Source of the DNA: an uncultured Sterolibacteriaceae bacterium
Lineage (GTDB): Bacteria > Pseudomonadota > Gammaproteobacteria > Burkholderiales > Rhodocyclaceae
NCBI GenBank assembly: GCA_937888595.1
Contig: CALARK010000011.1
Span: forward strand, 6,108-70,107
Reading direction: 5' to 3'
DNA: 64,000 nucleotides
In this document: piece after piece, positions 15,313-23,452 of the stretch
Layout of the letters: every line of letters begins with the position of its first letter
How positions within the stretch are numbered: position 1 is the stretch's first letter
The notes under the pieces: model-generated
What the model was told of the DNA's origin: nothing
Seen by the model: only the letters and a program-made list of their open reading frames with translations
Databases searched by the model: none
Position numbers and translations under genes: made by a program

Positions 15313-15486
15313 ACATCGTTTGACAATCCATTGACAATCGCATCGAATTGTTTAGACTGTCGTTCGGATATTCGTTGGAGTGTGTTTAGATAGCCTTCGC
15401 TCTTTCTGTCGCAATAAGTAGCGATAATGGGTTAGGCGGCTACGGTGGCTGTTGTTTAGCACCCTGCCGCACATCGTTTGACAATC
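15313..15486. repeat. 16-bp direct repeats upstream of parA
   Basis: ACATCGTTTGACAATC occurs at 15313-15328 and again, identical, at 15471-15486, the second copy ending 25 bases before parA. Between them the gap 15195-15511 holds no gene. The repeats are candidates for autoregulation or a centromere site of the ParA system. Confidence 0.55.
15331..15358 (+). promoter_or_regulatory. Sigma-70-type promoter for parA
   Basis: TTGACA (15331-15336), a 16-base spacer and TAGACT (15353-15358) point at parA, leaving a leader of about 145 bases. The first 16-bp repeat abuts the -35 box, as expected for an operator. Confidence 0.5.
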
Positions 15487-15511
15487 GTTTGAATGTTGAT
15501 TGGAGGTCGTT

Positions 15512-16153
15512 ATGATTGTTGCAGTCGCAAACACCAAGGGCGGCGTCGGGAAAACATCGCTGGCACTCAATCTCTCAATCGCTCGGCGGATGGAGGGGCG
15601 CGATGTGCTGCTGATCGACGCCGACCCCCAGCAGTCGTCGCTGGACGCGATTGCCATCCGCACAATGTCGAAGCGTCAGCCTGCAATCGCGTTGAGTAGC
15701 TACACGGACGGCCCCCTCCTGTTCGACCAGGTGACGCAGCAGAAGAGCAAGTACGAAGACATCGTGATCGACGTGGGCGGGCGGGACACGGGCGCCCTGC
15801 GTGCCGCGCTGATGGTCGCCGATCTGGTGTTGGTGCCGTTTCAGCCGCGTACCTTTGATGTATGGGGGGTGTCGAAAATGGCCAAGCTCATCAACGAGGC
15901 GCGCAGCATGGGGGTCAGGAACCGCATCTACGGCATCCTGAGCATGGCCGATCCGAGCGGGAAGGACAACGCCGAAGCGGCAGCAGCTATCGCCGAAATC
16001 GAAGGGATCGAGTACCTGGATACACCGATTGGCCGTCGCAAGGCCATTGCGGATGCCGCCGGCTCAGGCTTGTGCGTACTGGAATACTCCCCGTCCGACC
16101 CGAAAGCTCGCTACGAGATTCGCCGCCTTGTTGAAGTGGTCTATGGCGATTGA
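15512..16153 (+). CDS. parA: ParA-family partition ATPase
   Basis: A 213-residue Walker-type ATPase. KGGVGKT (residues 9-15) is the deviant Walker A motif, DADPQQSS the A' motif and IVIDVGG the Walker B motif. The start ATG 15512 has TGGAGG 6 bases ahead and is preferred to TTG 15500. The short size without an N-terminal HTH fits type Ib ParA/ParF proteins, which form a dynamic ATPase on the nucleoid together with a small DNA-binding partner. The next gene is that partner. Confidence 0.85.
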   Translation: MIVAVANTKGGVGKTSLALNLSIARRMEGRDVLLIDADPQQSSLDAIAIRTMSKRQPAIALSSYTDGPLLFDQVTQQKSKYEDIVIDVGGRDTGALRAALMVADLVLVPFQPRTFDVWGVSKMAKLINEARSMGVRNRIYGILSMADPSGKDNAEAAAAIAEIEGIEYLDTPIGRRKAIADAAGSGLCVLEYSPSDPKARYEIRRLVEVVYGD

Positions 16154-16208
16154 CTGACGGTCGGATGGCTGTTATATAGCTTGCCATTAACACTCGAAAG
16201 GATATTCA

Positions 16209-16553
16209 ATGACAATCCGTAAGGCACCTTCTGCGGAAGACATCAGGAAGTTCATCGGTGAGGCGCCGGACGCTCCACAGGTGACGCCGCCCTCCCCTGC
16301 CCGCGTTTCCACCCCCTCCCCCGCTCACGTCACAGACCAGGCCGAGTCGGACGCGGATCAAAAATCGGGTGGCGTGATTCGCGGCAACAAGCAAGTGGTC
16401 ACGGTTGGGTTCACGCGCGACCTCTTGCCGCATATCGATGCTGCAAGCGGCATGCTCAATATCTCGCGCGCAGCCTTCATCAATATGGCCTGCACGCGGT
16501 TCGTGAAAGATGTCTATCGTGACTATCAGAACAAGCTGGAATCGCGTTCTTAA
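16209..16553 (+). CDS. ParB-equivalent ribbon-helix-helix partner
   Basis: A 114-residue protein with a flexible, proline-rich N-terminal 50 residues and a C-terminal domain (VVTVGFTRDLLPHIDAASGMLNISRAAFINMA) that matches the ribbon-helix-helix fold. ParG-type partners have this design: a mobile tail that contacts ParA and a folded DNA-binding end. It lies 55 bases after parA with AAAGGA ahead of the start. Confidence 0.7.
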   Translation: MTIRKAPSAEDIRKFIGEAPDAPQVTPPSPARVSTPSPAHVTDQAESDADQKSGGVIRGNKQVVTVGFTRDLLPHIDAASGMLNISRAAFINMACTRFVKDVYRDYQNKLESRS

Positions 16554-16569
16554 CGATTGTGTTTGACAA

Positions 16570-16678
16570 GCTATTGGCTATCGTTACGATTGCCAATAGC
16601 CGGCAGTGCGCGCCACCGCAACAAGTCACTGAGTCGCTATTGCACATCTAATGGCGCTCATATGGCTATCGTAACGAT
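16570..16678. promoter_or_regulatory. Palindromes downstream of parA operon (parS/operator candidate)
   Basis: GCTATTGGC (16570-16578) and GCCAATAGC (16592-16600) are perfect inverted arms around ATCGTTACGAT. A second palindrome, ATCGTAACGAT, lies at 16668-16678. The repeated ATCGTWACGAT core next to a partition operon suggests a binding site for the small partner protein or for the adjacent gene. Confidence 0.45.
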
Positions 16679-16705
16679 ATTTATTGGATATCGCCAGACA
16701 ATAAT

Positions 16706-16921
16706 ATGCCGAAACCAATGACGCTGAATGCAGCACTGCGCATCCTCATGCGCGCGGCCGAGCGGGACGTTCGAGGCGCCGGTTGTGGCATACGCGACAC
16801 TTCGGACAAGTGGCGAGACGAGGTTGCTGCCGCTTGGGCGGTTGCCTGGAAGCGCGTATACGGATGGGAGCCGTCCGATAATGAATATCGTAACGCCGGC
16901 ATGAATCCACCACCCAGGTAA
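16706..16921 (+). CDS. Small hypothetical protein
   Basis: A 71-residue protein (MPKPMTLNAALRILMRAAERDV) with a conserved-looking helix, KWRDEVAAAWAVAWKRVYGW. No ribosome binding site is evident, so it may be poorly translated or leaderless. It lies just after the palindromes and is convergent with the next gene. Function unknown. Confidence 0.45.
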   Translation: MPKPMTLNAALRILMRAAERDVRGAGCGIRDTSDKWRDEVAAAWAVAWKRVYGWEPSDNEYRNAGMNPPPR

Positions 16922-16960
16922 GTCTTAGCAGGGCAGGGGGAGTTCGAGCGAAATCGGAGC

Positions 16961-17515
16961 TTAGTGTCGCGGGGCTTCGCCTGCGCCTTCCGAGAAGACT
17001 ATGGCTGCACGTAGGCGCTCCGACAGCCATGCAGAGCGATTCTTCGCGTCAGCCGGTGCATTCTTTGCGATGTCCTGCACCAACTGAATCGCACGCGCCT
17101 CATCGCCACGCGCCTCGACCAACTGCTGCATGAGCGGCGTGGCCACGCTGACGGTAGTGCGCTTGCCGGCAACCATCACGCTGATCCGTCGCGCAGTCGA
17201 TCCGTCGCGTGATTTGTTCTTGACCAGTCCAGCCTGTTCAAGCGCAAGCCGGGCACCTTTTGCAACCAGTTCGAGAAGATCGGGCGGGGCAGAGTCGCCG
17301 GCCTCGGTTGCGCCGAGAATTTTTGATACGGCTGCTCGATGCCTGGCCGCAAATGCCCCCACGAAAGCAGCGTCCGCTCCGCTCTCGACAAGCCCTTTGA
17401 TGGCCTCGCCAACGATGGAGTCAATTTGCTGCTGGACGGAATCGCTATTCGTGGCCAAGGCCAAGTCGTCAAAGGTGGAAGGTTTGTTATACGAATACTC
17501 TTTAGGAGTATGCAA
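16961..17515 (-). CDS. Hypothetical protein beside replication origin
   Basis: A 184-residue helical protein. The start is uncertain: only a TTG (17515) without a clear ribosome binding site is available. One iteron (AGGTGGAAGG at 17473-17482) lies inside its first codons, so Rep binding would overlap its 5' end. The C-terminal part (ATPLMQQLVEARGDEARAIQLVQDIAKNAP) looks like a helix bundle. A role in copy control or stability is possible from position only. Confidence 0.5.
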   Translation of the reverse strand: MHTPKEYSYNKPSTFDDLALATNSDSVQQQIDSIVGEAIKGLVESGADAAFVGAFAARHRAAVSKILGATEAGDSAPPDLLELVAKGARLALEQAGLVKNKSRDGSTARRISVMVAGKRTTVSVATPLMQQLVEARGDEARAIQLVQDIAKNAPADAKNRSAWLSERLRAAIVFSEGAGEAPRH

Positions 17516-17978
17516 TAACTAGCTGTTGGTATGCAACAAGTTATTTTGACGGGAATGCTCGCGCCTGTTCTGGTCGCTGCATACGCTGTATTGCGTATTC
17601 GTATAACAAGGCTTCCACCCGAAATACAGCTATTCCGGACACAAATCGGCACCCCGAGTCTTTGTTTGTTCTTTAAGAAGAACCAACAACATGTTGCCGG
17701 TCAGCCCCCTCCAGCGGTCGATCTGGTTGTTCCAGAACCTTCCATATAGACATTCCAAAACTTCCAGAGCCGCAACGCATTGAATTCATACGTGAATCTC
17801 GCTTACAGGTGGAAGGAACGCATACTCAAGGTGGAAGGGTTGTTGCGACAGGTGGAAGGATTGCATACCTTGGGTGGAAGGTTGGGGGTAAAGGTGGAAG
17901 GATTGCATACTGCGTTTGGTTTCGATAAAAGGTGGAAGAATTGACTGACCATCTCACACCGTTTAATCTGTGAGGTGT
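17516..17978. other. Replication origin region
   Basis: A 460-base gap without a convincing gene. The left half is relatively AT-rich and contains a GTTCTTTAAGAAGAAC palindrome near 17670, which could be the melting region. The right part carries the iterons. The Rep_3-type initiator starts at the right end. I did not find a perfect DnaA box. Confidence 0.65.
17807..17939 (+). repeat. Iterons of the replication origin
   Basis: AGGTGGAAGG-type repeats start at 17807, 17829, 17850, 17872, 17892 and 17930, with a stray copy at 17473. The first five are spaced 20-22 bp, two helical turns, and several continue as ATTGCATAC. Such tandem repeats directly before a Rep_3 gene are the classic binding sites for the initiator and for copy-number control by handcuffing. 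Confidence 0.85.
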
Positions 17979-19484
17979 ATGGATGCTAGCTTGGTTCCCG
18001 ACGAAAGCAAAGAGTTCATTACTCGCCGACGCGAGCCGGAACAGGCGTCGCTCTTTCCGGCTACTGACCTGGTAATCCCCGGTTCGTTGCAGAACTGGAA
18101 GAAAAGCGTTGCAGCCATCCATGCCGTGCCTCTCAAGGCGGAACACTCGCAAACGCTTAACCTGCGTCGCCTCATCGATGGGTGCATCATCGTTGCGCAG
18201 TTGGACATCAGGCGACGCGAGGCCGGAGCAATCGAGCGGATCAAGGCCGAACGCATTACGCCGGTTTTCGAGGTCAGGATCACCGATCTTGCGCGACTGT
18301 CTGGTATCTCGGGCAAGAACTACCAGCGCATCTATGACGATCTCGATGTGCTTTACGACATGGACCTGGAGTGGAACATCGTTGGCGAGGATGGCGAGGT
18401 TGAATGGCGGGCACGGCACCATTTCTTTGCTTCGCGCGGTTTCGGTGAAGGGGCGAAGGCCGGGCTGGTCCGCTTCGAGTTTCCCCACGACGTGCTGCTT
18501 TTTGTGCTGGAGCCGAAGTATTGGGCCAGTCTGTCCCTGCAAGTGCAGCACGCGCTCGGAACGTCGGCCAGCTACGCCCTGTATCAAAACACCTGGCGCT
18601 ATATCAACACCGCACAGAAAGTCACGGCCGCGTTGCCGGTGGATGTCTGGGTGCAACTGCTATGTGGCCAGTCGCGCTACTTGAAGGAAGAGGGCGGGGA
18701 GGTCGTCGTCAACTACAAGGATTTCAAACGCTACGTGTTGATGGATGCGGTGGAGCGCGTCAATAGCGTCGCGGCGCTCGGTTATCGCCTGGAGTTGATC
18801 GAGCACAAAAAGGGGCGCCGGGTAAGCAAGCTGCAATTCAAGTTTGTCGAGAAGTCGGGGCAACTGGAATTGCCGACAGTATGGCCGAGCGATGTGATGA
18901 TGACGCTGAAAGCGCTCGGTCACTCGCGGCAGGAAATTCACGATCTGAGCGAAGCGCACTCGCTGGCCGAGGTATCCGATGCGCTTCTGCGGCTGAAAGA
19001 TGCTGGGGAGCGGTTGAAAACCAAAGGAAAGAAGATTTCGTCTGGCAAGGACTACTTCCGGGGTATTCTCGCAAACATATCGAGTGGCGTTCGCCCGGAA
19101 GAACTGGATCACGAGAAAATCCAGGCCGAGGTACAGCGTCAGACATCGGAACGTGATGCCGTGGAGCGCAGGAAGCGCATCGAGGCCGAATTTGCGCAGC
19201 ATCTCAACGAGCGGTTTGTCGAGTGGCTGGGCGACTTGTCGGAAGGTGATCGAGAACAGTTGTTCGACAGGTTCATAGCGACCGAACGGGGGCGGGCATT
19301 CCGCTCCAGCCGGGCAAGATGGCAGAGCGCCAGCAGCGTTTTCAGCGCCGGCCTGCGCGCCTGGATGAAGACCGAGCAGCCGGGCATGCTCGCGGAGGCA
19401 CTGTCCCGCCCCGAGGATAAAAGCATCGAAGGGTGGATGGCATGGAAGCTCGATGGCGGCGGTGCGATAGAGGCAAGCGGGTAG
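17979..19484 (+). CDS. repA: Rep_3-type plasmid replication initiator
   Basis: A protein of about 501 residues. The N-terminal ~300 residues contain the paired winged-helix pattern of the Rep_3/RepB family: FEVRITDLARLSGIS, YALYQNTWRYIN and a DFKRYVLMDAVERVNS region. The extra C-terminal ~200 residues are helical. The start ATG 17979 (MDASLVPDES) is preferred to GTG 17970, although neither has an ideal ribosome binding site. The protein should bind the iterons just upstream and load the host replication machinery. Confidence 0.85.
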   Translation: MDASLVPDESKEFITRRREPEQASLFPATDLVIPGSLQNWKKSVAAIHAVPLKAEHSQTLNLRRLIDGCIIVAQLDIRRREAGAIERIKAERITPVFEVRITDLARLSGISGKNYQRIYDDLDVLYDMDLEWNIVGEDGEVEWRARHHFFASRGFGEGAKAGLVRFEFPHDVLLFVLEPKYWASLSLQVQHALGTSASYALYQNTWRYINTAQKVTAALPVDVWVQLLCGQSRYLKEEGGEVVVNYKDFKRYVLMDAVERVNSVAALGYRLELIEHKKGRRVSKLQFKFVEKSGQLELPTVWPSDVMMTLKALGHSRQEIHDLSEAHSLAEVSDALLRLKDAGERLKTKGKKISSGKDYFRGILANISSGVRPEELDHEKIQAEVQRQTSERDAVERRKRIEAEFAQHLNERFVEWLGDLSEGDREQLFDRFIATERGRAFRSSRARWQSASSVFSAGLRAWMKTEQPGMLAEALSRPEDKSIEGWMAWKLDGGGAIEASG

Positions 19485-19506
19485 GGGGCCCCATGCGCCG
19501 CATGCC

Positions 19507-19566
19507 GAAACGTAACCGTTTGAGGCGTTTTTAAGCGGGAAACACTCCCTCCCTTGGTGCTACCTT
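19507..19566 (+). promoter_or_regulatory. Transfer activator element, copy A, with -10 box
   Basis: GAAACGTAACCGTTTGAGGC begins the ~30-bp element (19507-19536), with its AAACG-N4-CGTTT dyad followed by GTTTTTAAGC. A -10-like TACCTT lies at 19561-19566. No usual -35 box is present, as expected for an activator-dependent promoter. It should drive the traD operon starting at 19601. Confidence 0.7.
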
Positions 19567-19600
19567 CCTTGACCACGCAACAGAAGAAAGCACCGGGTAA

Positions 19601-19987
19601 ATGGTCAAGGAAAAACTTAGCGACACATGGCTCTATACGGGCGCCCCCGATCACATTGGTCTGGTGGTGCCTCCTGCGCCTATGGCAGAGGGCGGACATG
19701 TCGTTGCGCTCACACTGCCGAACGGGACGATCCGCCTCATGGCGACGCGCGACCCGGCGCGCTACGTCGGACAAGTGCTGCATCAGGTCGACGGCTTCGG
19801 TGGGGAGACGGACGGGGTGAAGGTGTTCGTGTCCGTCCGTCACTACCAGTATCAGGCTATCAAGCGCTGGATCGCGCGCCACTTGGACGAGCATCGTATT
19901 GGCTCGGATGCCTTCGACGTACCGTTTGCCGTATTGGCTCGGCGCGTTAATGAGGCATTCAGCGCAACCGGCGGGATGCGGAATTGA
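19601..19987 (+). CDS. Hypothetical protein, first gene of traD operon
   Basis: A 128-residue soluble protein (MVKEKLSDTWLYTGAPDHIG). It contains VVALTLPNGTIRLMATRD and then VFVSVRHYQYQAIKRWIARHL. I do not recognise it. It leads the activator-driven traD operon, so a role in transfer is likely. The stop overlaps the TTG start of the next gene. Confidence 0.6.
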   Translation: MVKEKLSDTWLYTGAPDHIGLVVPPAPMAEGGHVVALTLPNGTIRLMATRDPARYVGQVLHQVDGFGGETDGVKVFVSVRHYQYQAIKRWIARHLDEHRIGSDAFDVPFAVLARRVNEAFSATGGMRN

Positions 19988-20223
19988 GTGGTTCGTATAC
20001 AACCACGTCGCGGCGCATGTATCGCCGCAATGGTGATGCCGTGCGCGAAATGGCGCAATACCGCGTGATTCTGCCCGAATCGATTCCGCCATCCGGAGTA
20101 ATGCCGCGCGAAATCTGCCAACACTGTAGCAATTACGATTTCGTGTTCAACAGGTGCCCGCTGGTCGGGGAAGTTCAATCCAATGGGACATGCTGTTTCT
20201 GGAATCTGGGGCACGCGACTTGA
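19984..20223 (+). CDS. Small cysteine-containing protein
   Basis: A 79-residue protein with CQHCSNYDFVFNRCPLVG and CCFW near the end, a possible zinc or disulfide site. The start TTG 19984 overlaps the previous stop as TTGA, exactly as the next gene does. ATG 20017 is the alternative. No known family. Confidence 0.5.
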   Translation: MSGSYTTTSRRMYRRNGDAVREMAQYRVILPESIPPSGVMPREICQHCSNYDFVFNRCPLVGEVQSNGTCCFWNLGHAT

Positions 20224-20501
20224 AAACGAATCATTGGGTACTCGTGCCGGCCATGGCGCTTCTTCCCTTGATGTGTGCGGCCGAAGATCGCTCGGACGCT
20301 TTACGTCAGCGCGACACCGCCATCCTGAGCGGCGAGGATCGTTCGAGGCTGCTGCGACAGAGCTTTGAATGCAAGGCCGAAGAGGGTACGCCTGGGCAGG
20401 CGTATTGCGCCGAACAGCAGGAAGCGGCCCGGCGCGAACTGGCGGAACGCACGCGGCGTAATCATGAGCAGGCCAAACGACGCATGGTGGGGAAATACTG
20501 A
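20220..20501 (+). CDS. Small exported protein
   Basis: The start TTG 20220 overlaps the previous stop (TTGA) and gives MKTNHWVLVPAMALLPLMCA, a clean signal peptide. A longer frame from 20154 would spoil this. The mature ~73 residues are charged and helical (DRSRLLRQSFECKAEEG), with two cysteines. Its stop overlaps the traD start by one base (TGATG). Function unknown. Confidence 0.55.
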   Translation: MKTNHWVLVPAMALLPLMCAAEDRSDALRQRDTAILSGEDRSRLLRQSFECKAEEGTPGQAYCAEQQEAARRELAERTRRNHEQAKRRMVGKY

Positions 20502-22303
20502 TGGCGGATACGCATGACTTTAGCAATCCCTGGCGGGCGGTCTATGAGTGGCCGATGGCCGGCGCGTGGTTTGGTGCATCCTTCCTGACGCTGGCTGTGG
20601 CGACTGCGCTGCCGGTCCCGGCCATGATGGCAGCCGGCATGGCGCTTACCACGGGTGGTATGGGCGCATGGCGCACGATGCAGGCCATCAAGCGCCGCGA
20701 GGCGCGCGACCGCATCCGGTACAACAAGCATGAGTTCATTGACTTCGATACGTTCGTCAAGATCGCGCGCAAGGCGGCGCAGGAGAATGCATTCTGGCTT
20801 GGCAAGGGCTATCGCTGGACCGATGTGGAAGCCAATCGCATGTATGCCCTTATCTGTGCCGGGCTGACGCAAACCATCGACTCGTCCGACACCGAGGGCG
20901 ACAAAGAAGGATCGCCGTGGATTCATGGGCTGGCAGAGGAAGTCGATCTGTTCGCCGATCTGGGGATACTTGTCGGACATACCCTGCTCGCCGGCACTAC
21001 GCGCGTCGGCAAAACGGTCATGCTCATTTTGTTGATCTGTCAGGCCATCGTGCGCGGCGAGCCGGTGATCGTCGTCGATCCGAAAGGCGACAAGCGGATG
21101 ATCCGTGCCGTCCGTCGCATGTGCGAATTGCTGGAGGTTGATTTCCTCTACTTTCATCCTGCGCATCCGGAGGAATCGGTTTGTATTGACCCGCTGCGCA
21201 ACTGGAACCGCAAAACGGAACTGGCCAGCCGGATCGCCGCCCTGATTCCCTCAGAGACGGGAGTCGACCCGTTTACCGCGTTCGGCTGGAAAACGCTGAA
21301 CGATATTGTGAACGGCTTGATAATCACGGGCGTGCGGCCGAACCTCGTGCAACTGCGCCGCTACATCGAGAACGGCCCGGACGATCTGGTAGTTCGCGCT
21401 CTGCGAGCGCATTTCAAGGATCGCGTACCAGAGTGGGAGGCGCGATCAGCCGGATTCGTCAAGGCGTTCAAAGGGGACACCCTGAGCGCCTACATCGCGT
21501 TCTACAAGGAAATCGTCATTCACGAAGCACCGTCCGTCGATCTTGACGGCCTCGTGTCGACATACGAACACAACCGCGAACACTTCCAGAAGATGGTTGC
21601 CGCGCTGATCCCGATTCTGTCGATGCTCACCAGTGATCCCCTGACTGACCTGCTGTCGCCGGACATGGCGCCGGGGCACAATCGGCGAGTAACCGATATT
21701 GCGCGCTCGATCCGCAGCGGCAGCGTGCTCTATGTCGCAACCGACTCGCTGGCGGATGCGACGGTCGGCAGCGCCATCGGTTCCATCATCATGGCCGATA
21801 CGACGGCAGTAGCGGGCGACCGCTACAACTATGGAGACGAGTCCGATAAGCCGGTCAACGTGTTCATCGACGAAGCGGCCGAGGTCATCAACGTCCCGAC
21901 CATCCAGTTGATGAACAAGGGGGGCGGCGCCAACTTCCGCGTCACGATTGCTACCCAGACTTTCGCTGACTTCGAGTCGCGCATGGGCGACAAGGCGAAG
22001 GCCACGCAGGTACTCGCCAACACCAACAACAAGATCATGCTGCGCGTGATCGACACGGAAACTCAGCAGTATTTCACGGACAGCATCCCACAGATCAAGG
22101 CGCGGATGATGATGATTCGGTATGGCCACAATGTCATGCCAAACATCCACGAAGAGTACAGCGCGTCATACCAGGAACAAGCGCAATTCGAGGATGCCGA
22201 TCTGATTCCGTCCGCTTTGCTGGGGGAGCTTTGCAAGCTGCACTATTTCGCACGGCTCGCAGGCGGGCGCACGCTCAAGGGCCGCGTGCCGATTCTGAGA
22301 TAA
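20501..22303 (+). CDS. traD: TraD type IV coupling protein
   Basis: A 600-residue VirD4/TraD-type ATPase. It has an N-terminal membrane region (hydrophobic segments around residues 20-55), Walker A GTTRVGKT (165-172) and Walker B VNVFIDEAAE (452-461, D457/E458). The RVTIATQTFADFE stretch follows Walker B, as in other TraD proteins. It couples the relaxosome to the secretion channel at the inner membrane. It is followed by a DUF4400 gene, the same neighbour as in SXT and IncA/C elements. The relaxase traI is not adjacent here but at 44.3 kb. Confidence 0.9.
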   Translation: MADTHDFSNPWRAVYEWPMAGAWFGASFLTLAVATALPVPAMMAAGMALTTGGMGAWRTMQAIKRREARDRIRYNKHEFIDFDTFVKIARKAAQENAFWLGKGYRWTDVEANRMYALICAGLTQTIDSSDTEGDKEGSPWIHGLAEEVDLFADLGILVGHTLLAGTTRVGKTVMLILLICQAIVRGEPVIVVDPKGDKRMIRAVRRMCELLEVDFLYFHPAHPEESVCIDPLRNWNRKTELASRIAALIPSETGVDPFTAFGWKTLNDIVNGLIITGVRPNLVQLRRYIENGPDDLVVRALRAHFKDRVPEWEARSAGFVKAFKGDTLSAYIAFYKEIVIHEAPSVDLDGLVSTYEHNREHFQKMVAALIPILSMLTSDPLTDLLSPDMAPGHNRRVTDIARSIRSGSVLYVATDSLADATVGSAIGSIIMADTTAVAGDRYNYGDESDKPVNVFIDEAAEVINVPTIQLMNKGGGANFRVTIATQTFADFESRMGDKAKATQVLANTNNKIMLRVIDTETQQYFTDSIPQIKARMMMIRYGHNVMPNIHEEYSASYQEQAQFEDADLIPSALLGELCKLHYFARLAGGRTLKGRVPILR

Positions 22304-22307
22304 CGAC

Positions 22308-22904
22308 ATGGCAGACCGGCAGAACAGGGGTAACGGCGCCACGGGTATGGTGATGATCGCCTTCTTGGTGCTAATGCTTCTCACGCTTTTTTTCATGCCG
22401 CGCCAGGGGATGACGGCAGCGTGGGAGGGGGAGCGAAACATGATGCGTGCGCTCGCTTCCGAACGGTTCGATGAATGGATATTGATGGAAGCGGGGCGCT
22501 TGATGGATGGGTCCGGCGACGTGGCCACCTCCGCAATCGAGAGTGCTCAAGCCTCCGGCCTGGGGCACATGGCAGCCGACCGGGTTTATGTCGCCTTTCT
22601 CTGGCTCAACCTGATCGTATATCGGGTGATGTCGCTCATGCTTTGGACGCTGGTCGTGGCGCCTTTCGTGCTGGCCGCATCGGCTGACGGCTACTACACC
22701 CGTGAGATACGCAAGGATTCGTTCGTCGCCCAAAGTCCGATACGCCACAAGATGGGTGCATGGATGATGCAGGCCACCACGCTGGCAATTACAGGGTGGC
22801 TCTTTATACCGTTTGCCGTTCCGCCTGTTGTTGCTCCGGGCCTGCTCGCCGCGCTTGGTGCCGCGATCTGGCTCTGGATAGCCAACCTGCAAAAGAGGAT
22901 TTAG
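22308..22904 (+). CDS. DUF4400 membrane protein
   Basis: A 198-residue inner-membrane protein with four hydrophobic segments: near residues 14-30, 95-125 (two, or one long) and two at 155-195. Its size, topology and position after traD match the DUF4400 proteins of SXT/IncA/C-type transfer operons. Its role is unknown; a link with TraD or the channel is assumed from synteny. Confidence 0.7.
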   Translation: MADRQNRGNGATGMVMIAFLVLMLLTLFFMPRQGMTAAWEGERNMMRALASERFDEWILMEAGRLMDGSGDVATSAIESAQASGLGHMAADRVYVAFLWLNLIVYRVMSLMLWTLVVAPFVLAASADGYYTREIRKDSFVAQSPIRHKMGAWMMQATTLAITGWLFIPFAVPPVVAPGLLAALGAAIWLWIANLQKRI

Positions 22905-22909
22905 TCGTC

Positions 22910-23452
22910 GTGATCGGAATGCGTGTGGAGTTTCCTATCAACGCAGGGGAGTGGGGCACGGGAACCGTCTCATCGTTCGACGAGGATACGGGGCTGATAG
23001 CCGTCCGTGATGACGATGGCGAGTTATGGAAGGGGTACGAATATCAGGTAGTGACAGAGAGGTCAGGTCGGAAGGATGTACCAGAACCAGCAGAGGAAGC
23101 GCGAAACATCTGCGAAAAATGTTTGGCAATGATGGGAATTCAAGAGCCGTCTGACTTGCTTTACGAGACGGGCCTCTGCGATGTGTGTGGTGGTGAGGAA
23201 AGCGGCTTCGGTGAGGTTGTCGACTTGGGGTTGCTTGATCTCTATGCCGGCCTTGGATTTACACCGGAGTTCGTGCATTCCCATCTTCCCAGGCTTCGTC
23301 GATACCACGACAAGACGCTAACACTTGTGGATATTGGCCGAGAAATTGCAAGGCACGGCGTTTTTGGTACGTGCAGAACCGATCTTCCTTGTAGTGGTTA
23401 CAGCGATAGGCCATGGCGTTTTGATGGGAAAAGGACGGGGGAGAAGTTATGA
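22910..23452 (+). CDS. Hypothetical zinc-site protein
   Basis: The start is GTG 22910 with AAAGAGGA 10 bases ahead. A 180-residue protein: the N-terminal half reads MRVEFPINAGEWGTGTVSSFD, a small beta-domain, followed by CEKCLAM and CDVCGGEE, a likely zinc knuckle. The C-terminal part is helical. It overlaps the EAL gene start by 4 bases. Function unknown. Confidence 0.55.
   Translation: MIGMRVEFPINAGEWGTGTVSSFDEDTGLIAVRDDDGELWKGYEYQVVTERSGRKDVPEPAEEARNICEKCLAMMGIQEPSDLLYETGLCDVCGGEESGFGEVVDLGLLDLYAGLGFTPEFVHSHLPRLRRYHDKTLTLVDIGREIARHGVFGTCRTDLPCSGYSDRPWRFDGKRTGEKL

Noticed and set aside
17531..17749. 72-codon plus-strand frame in the origin
   Set aside because: Odd composition, no ribosome binding site, and the region is better explained as the replication origin.
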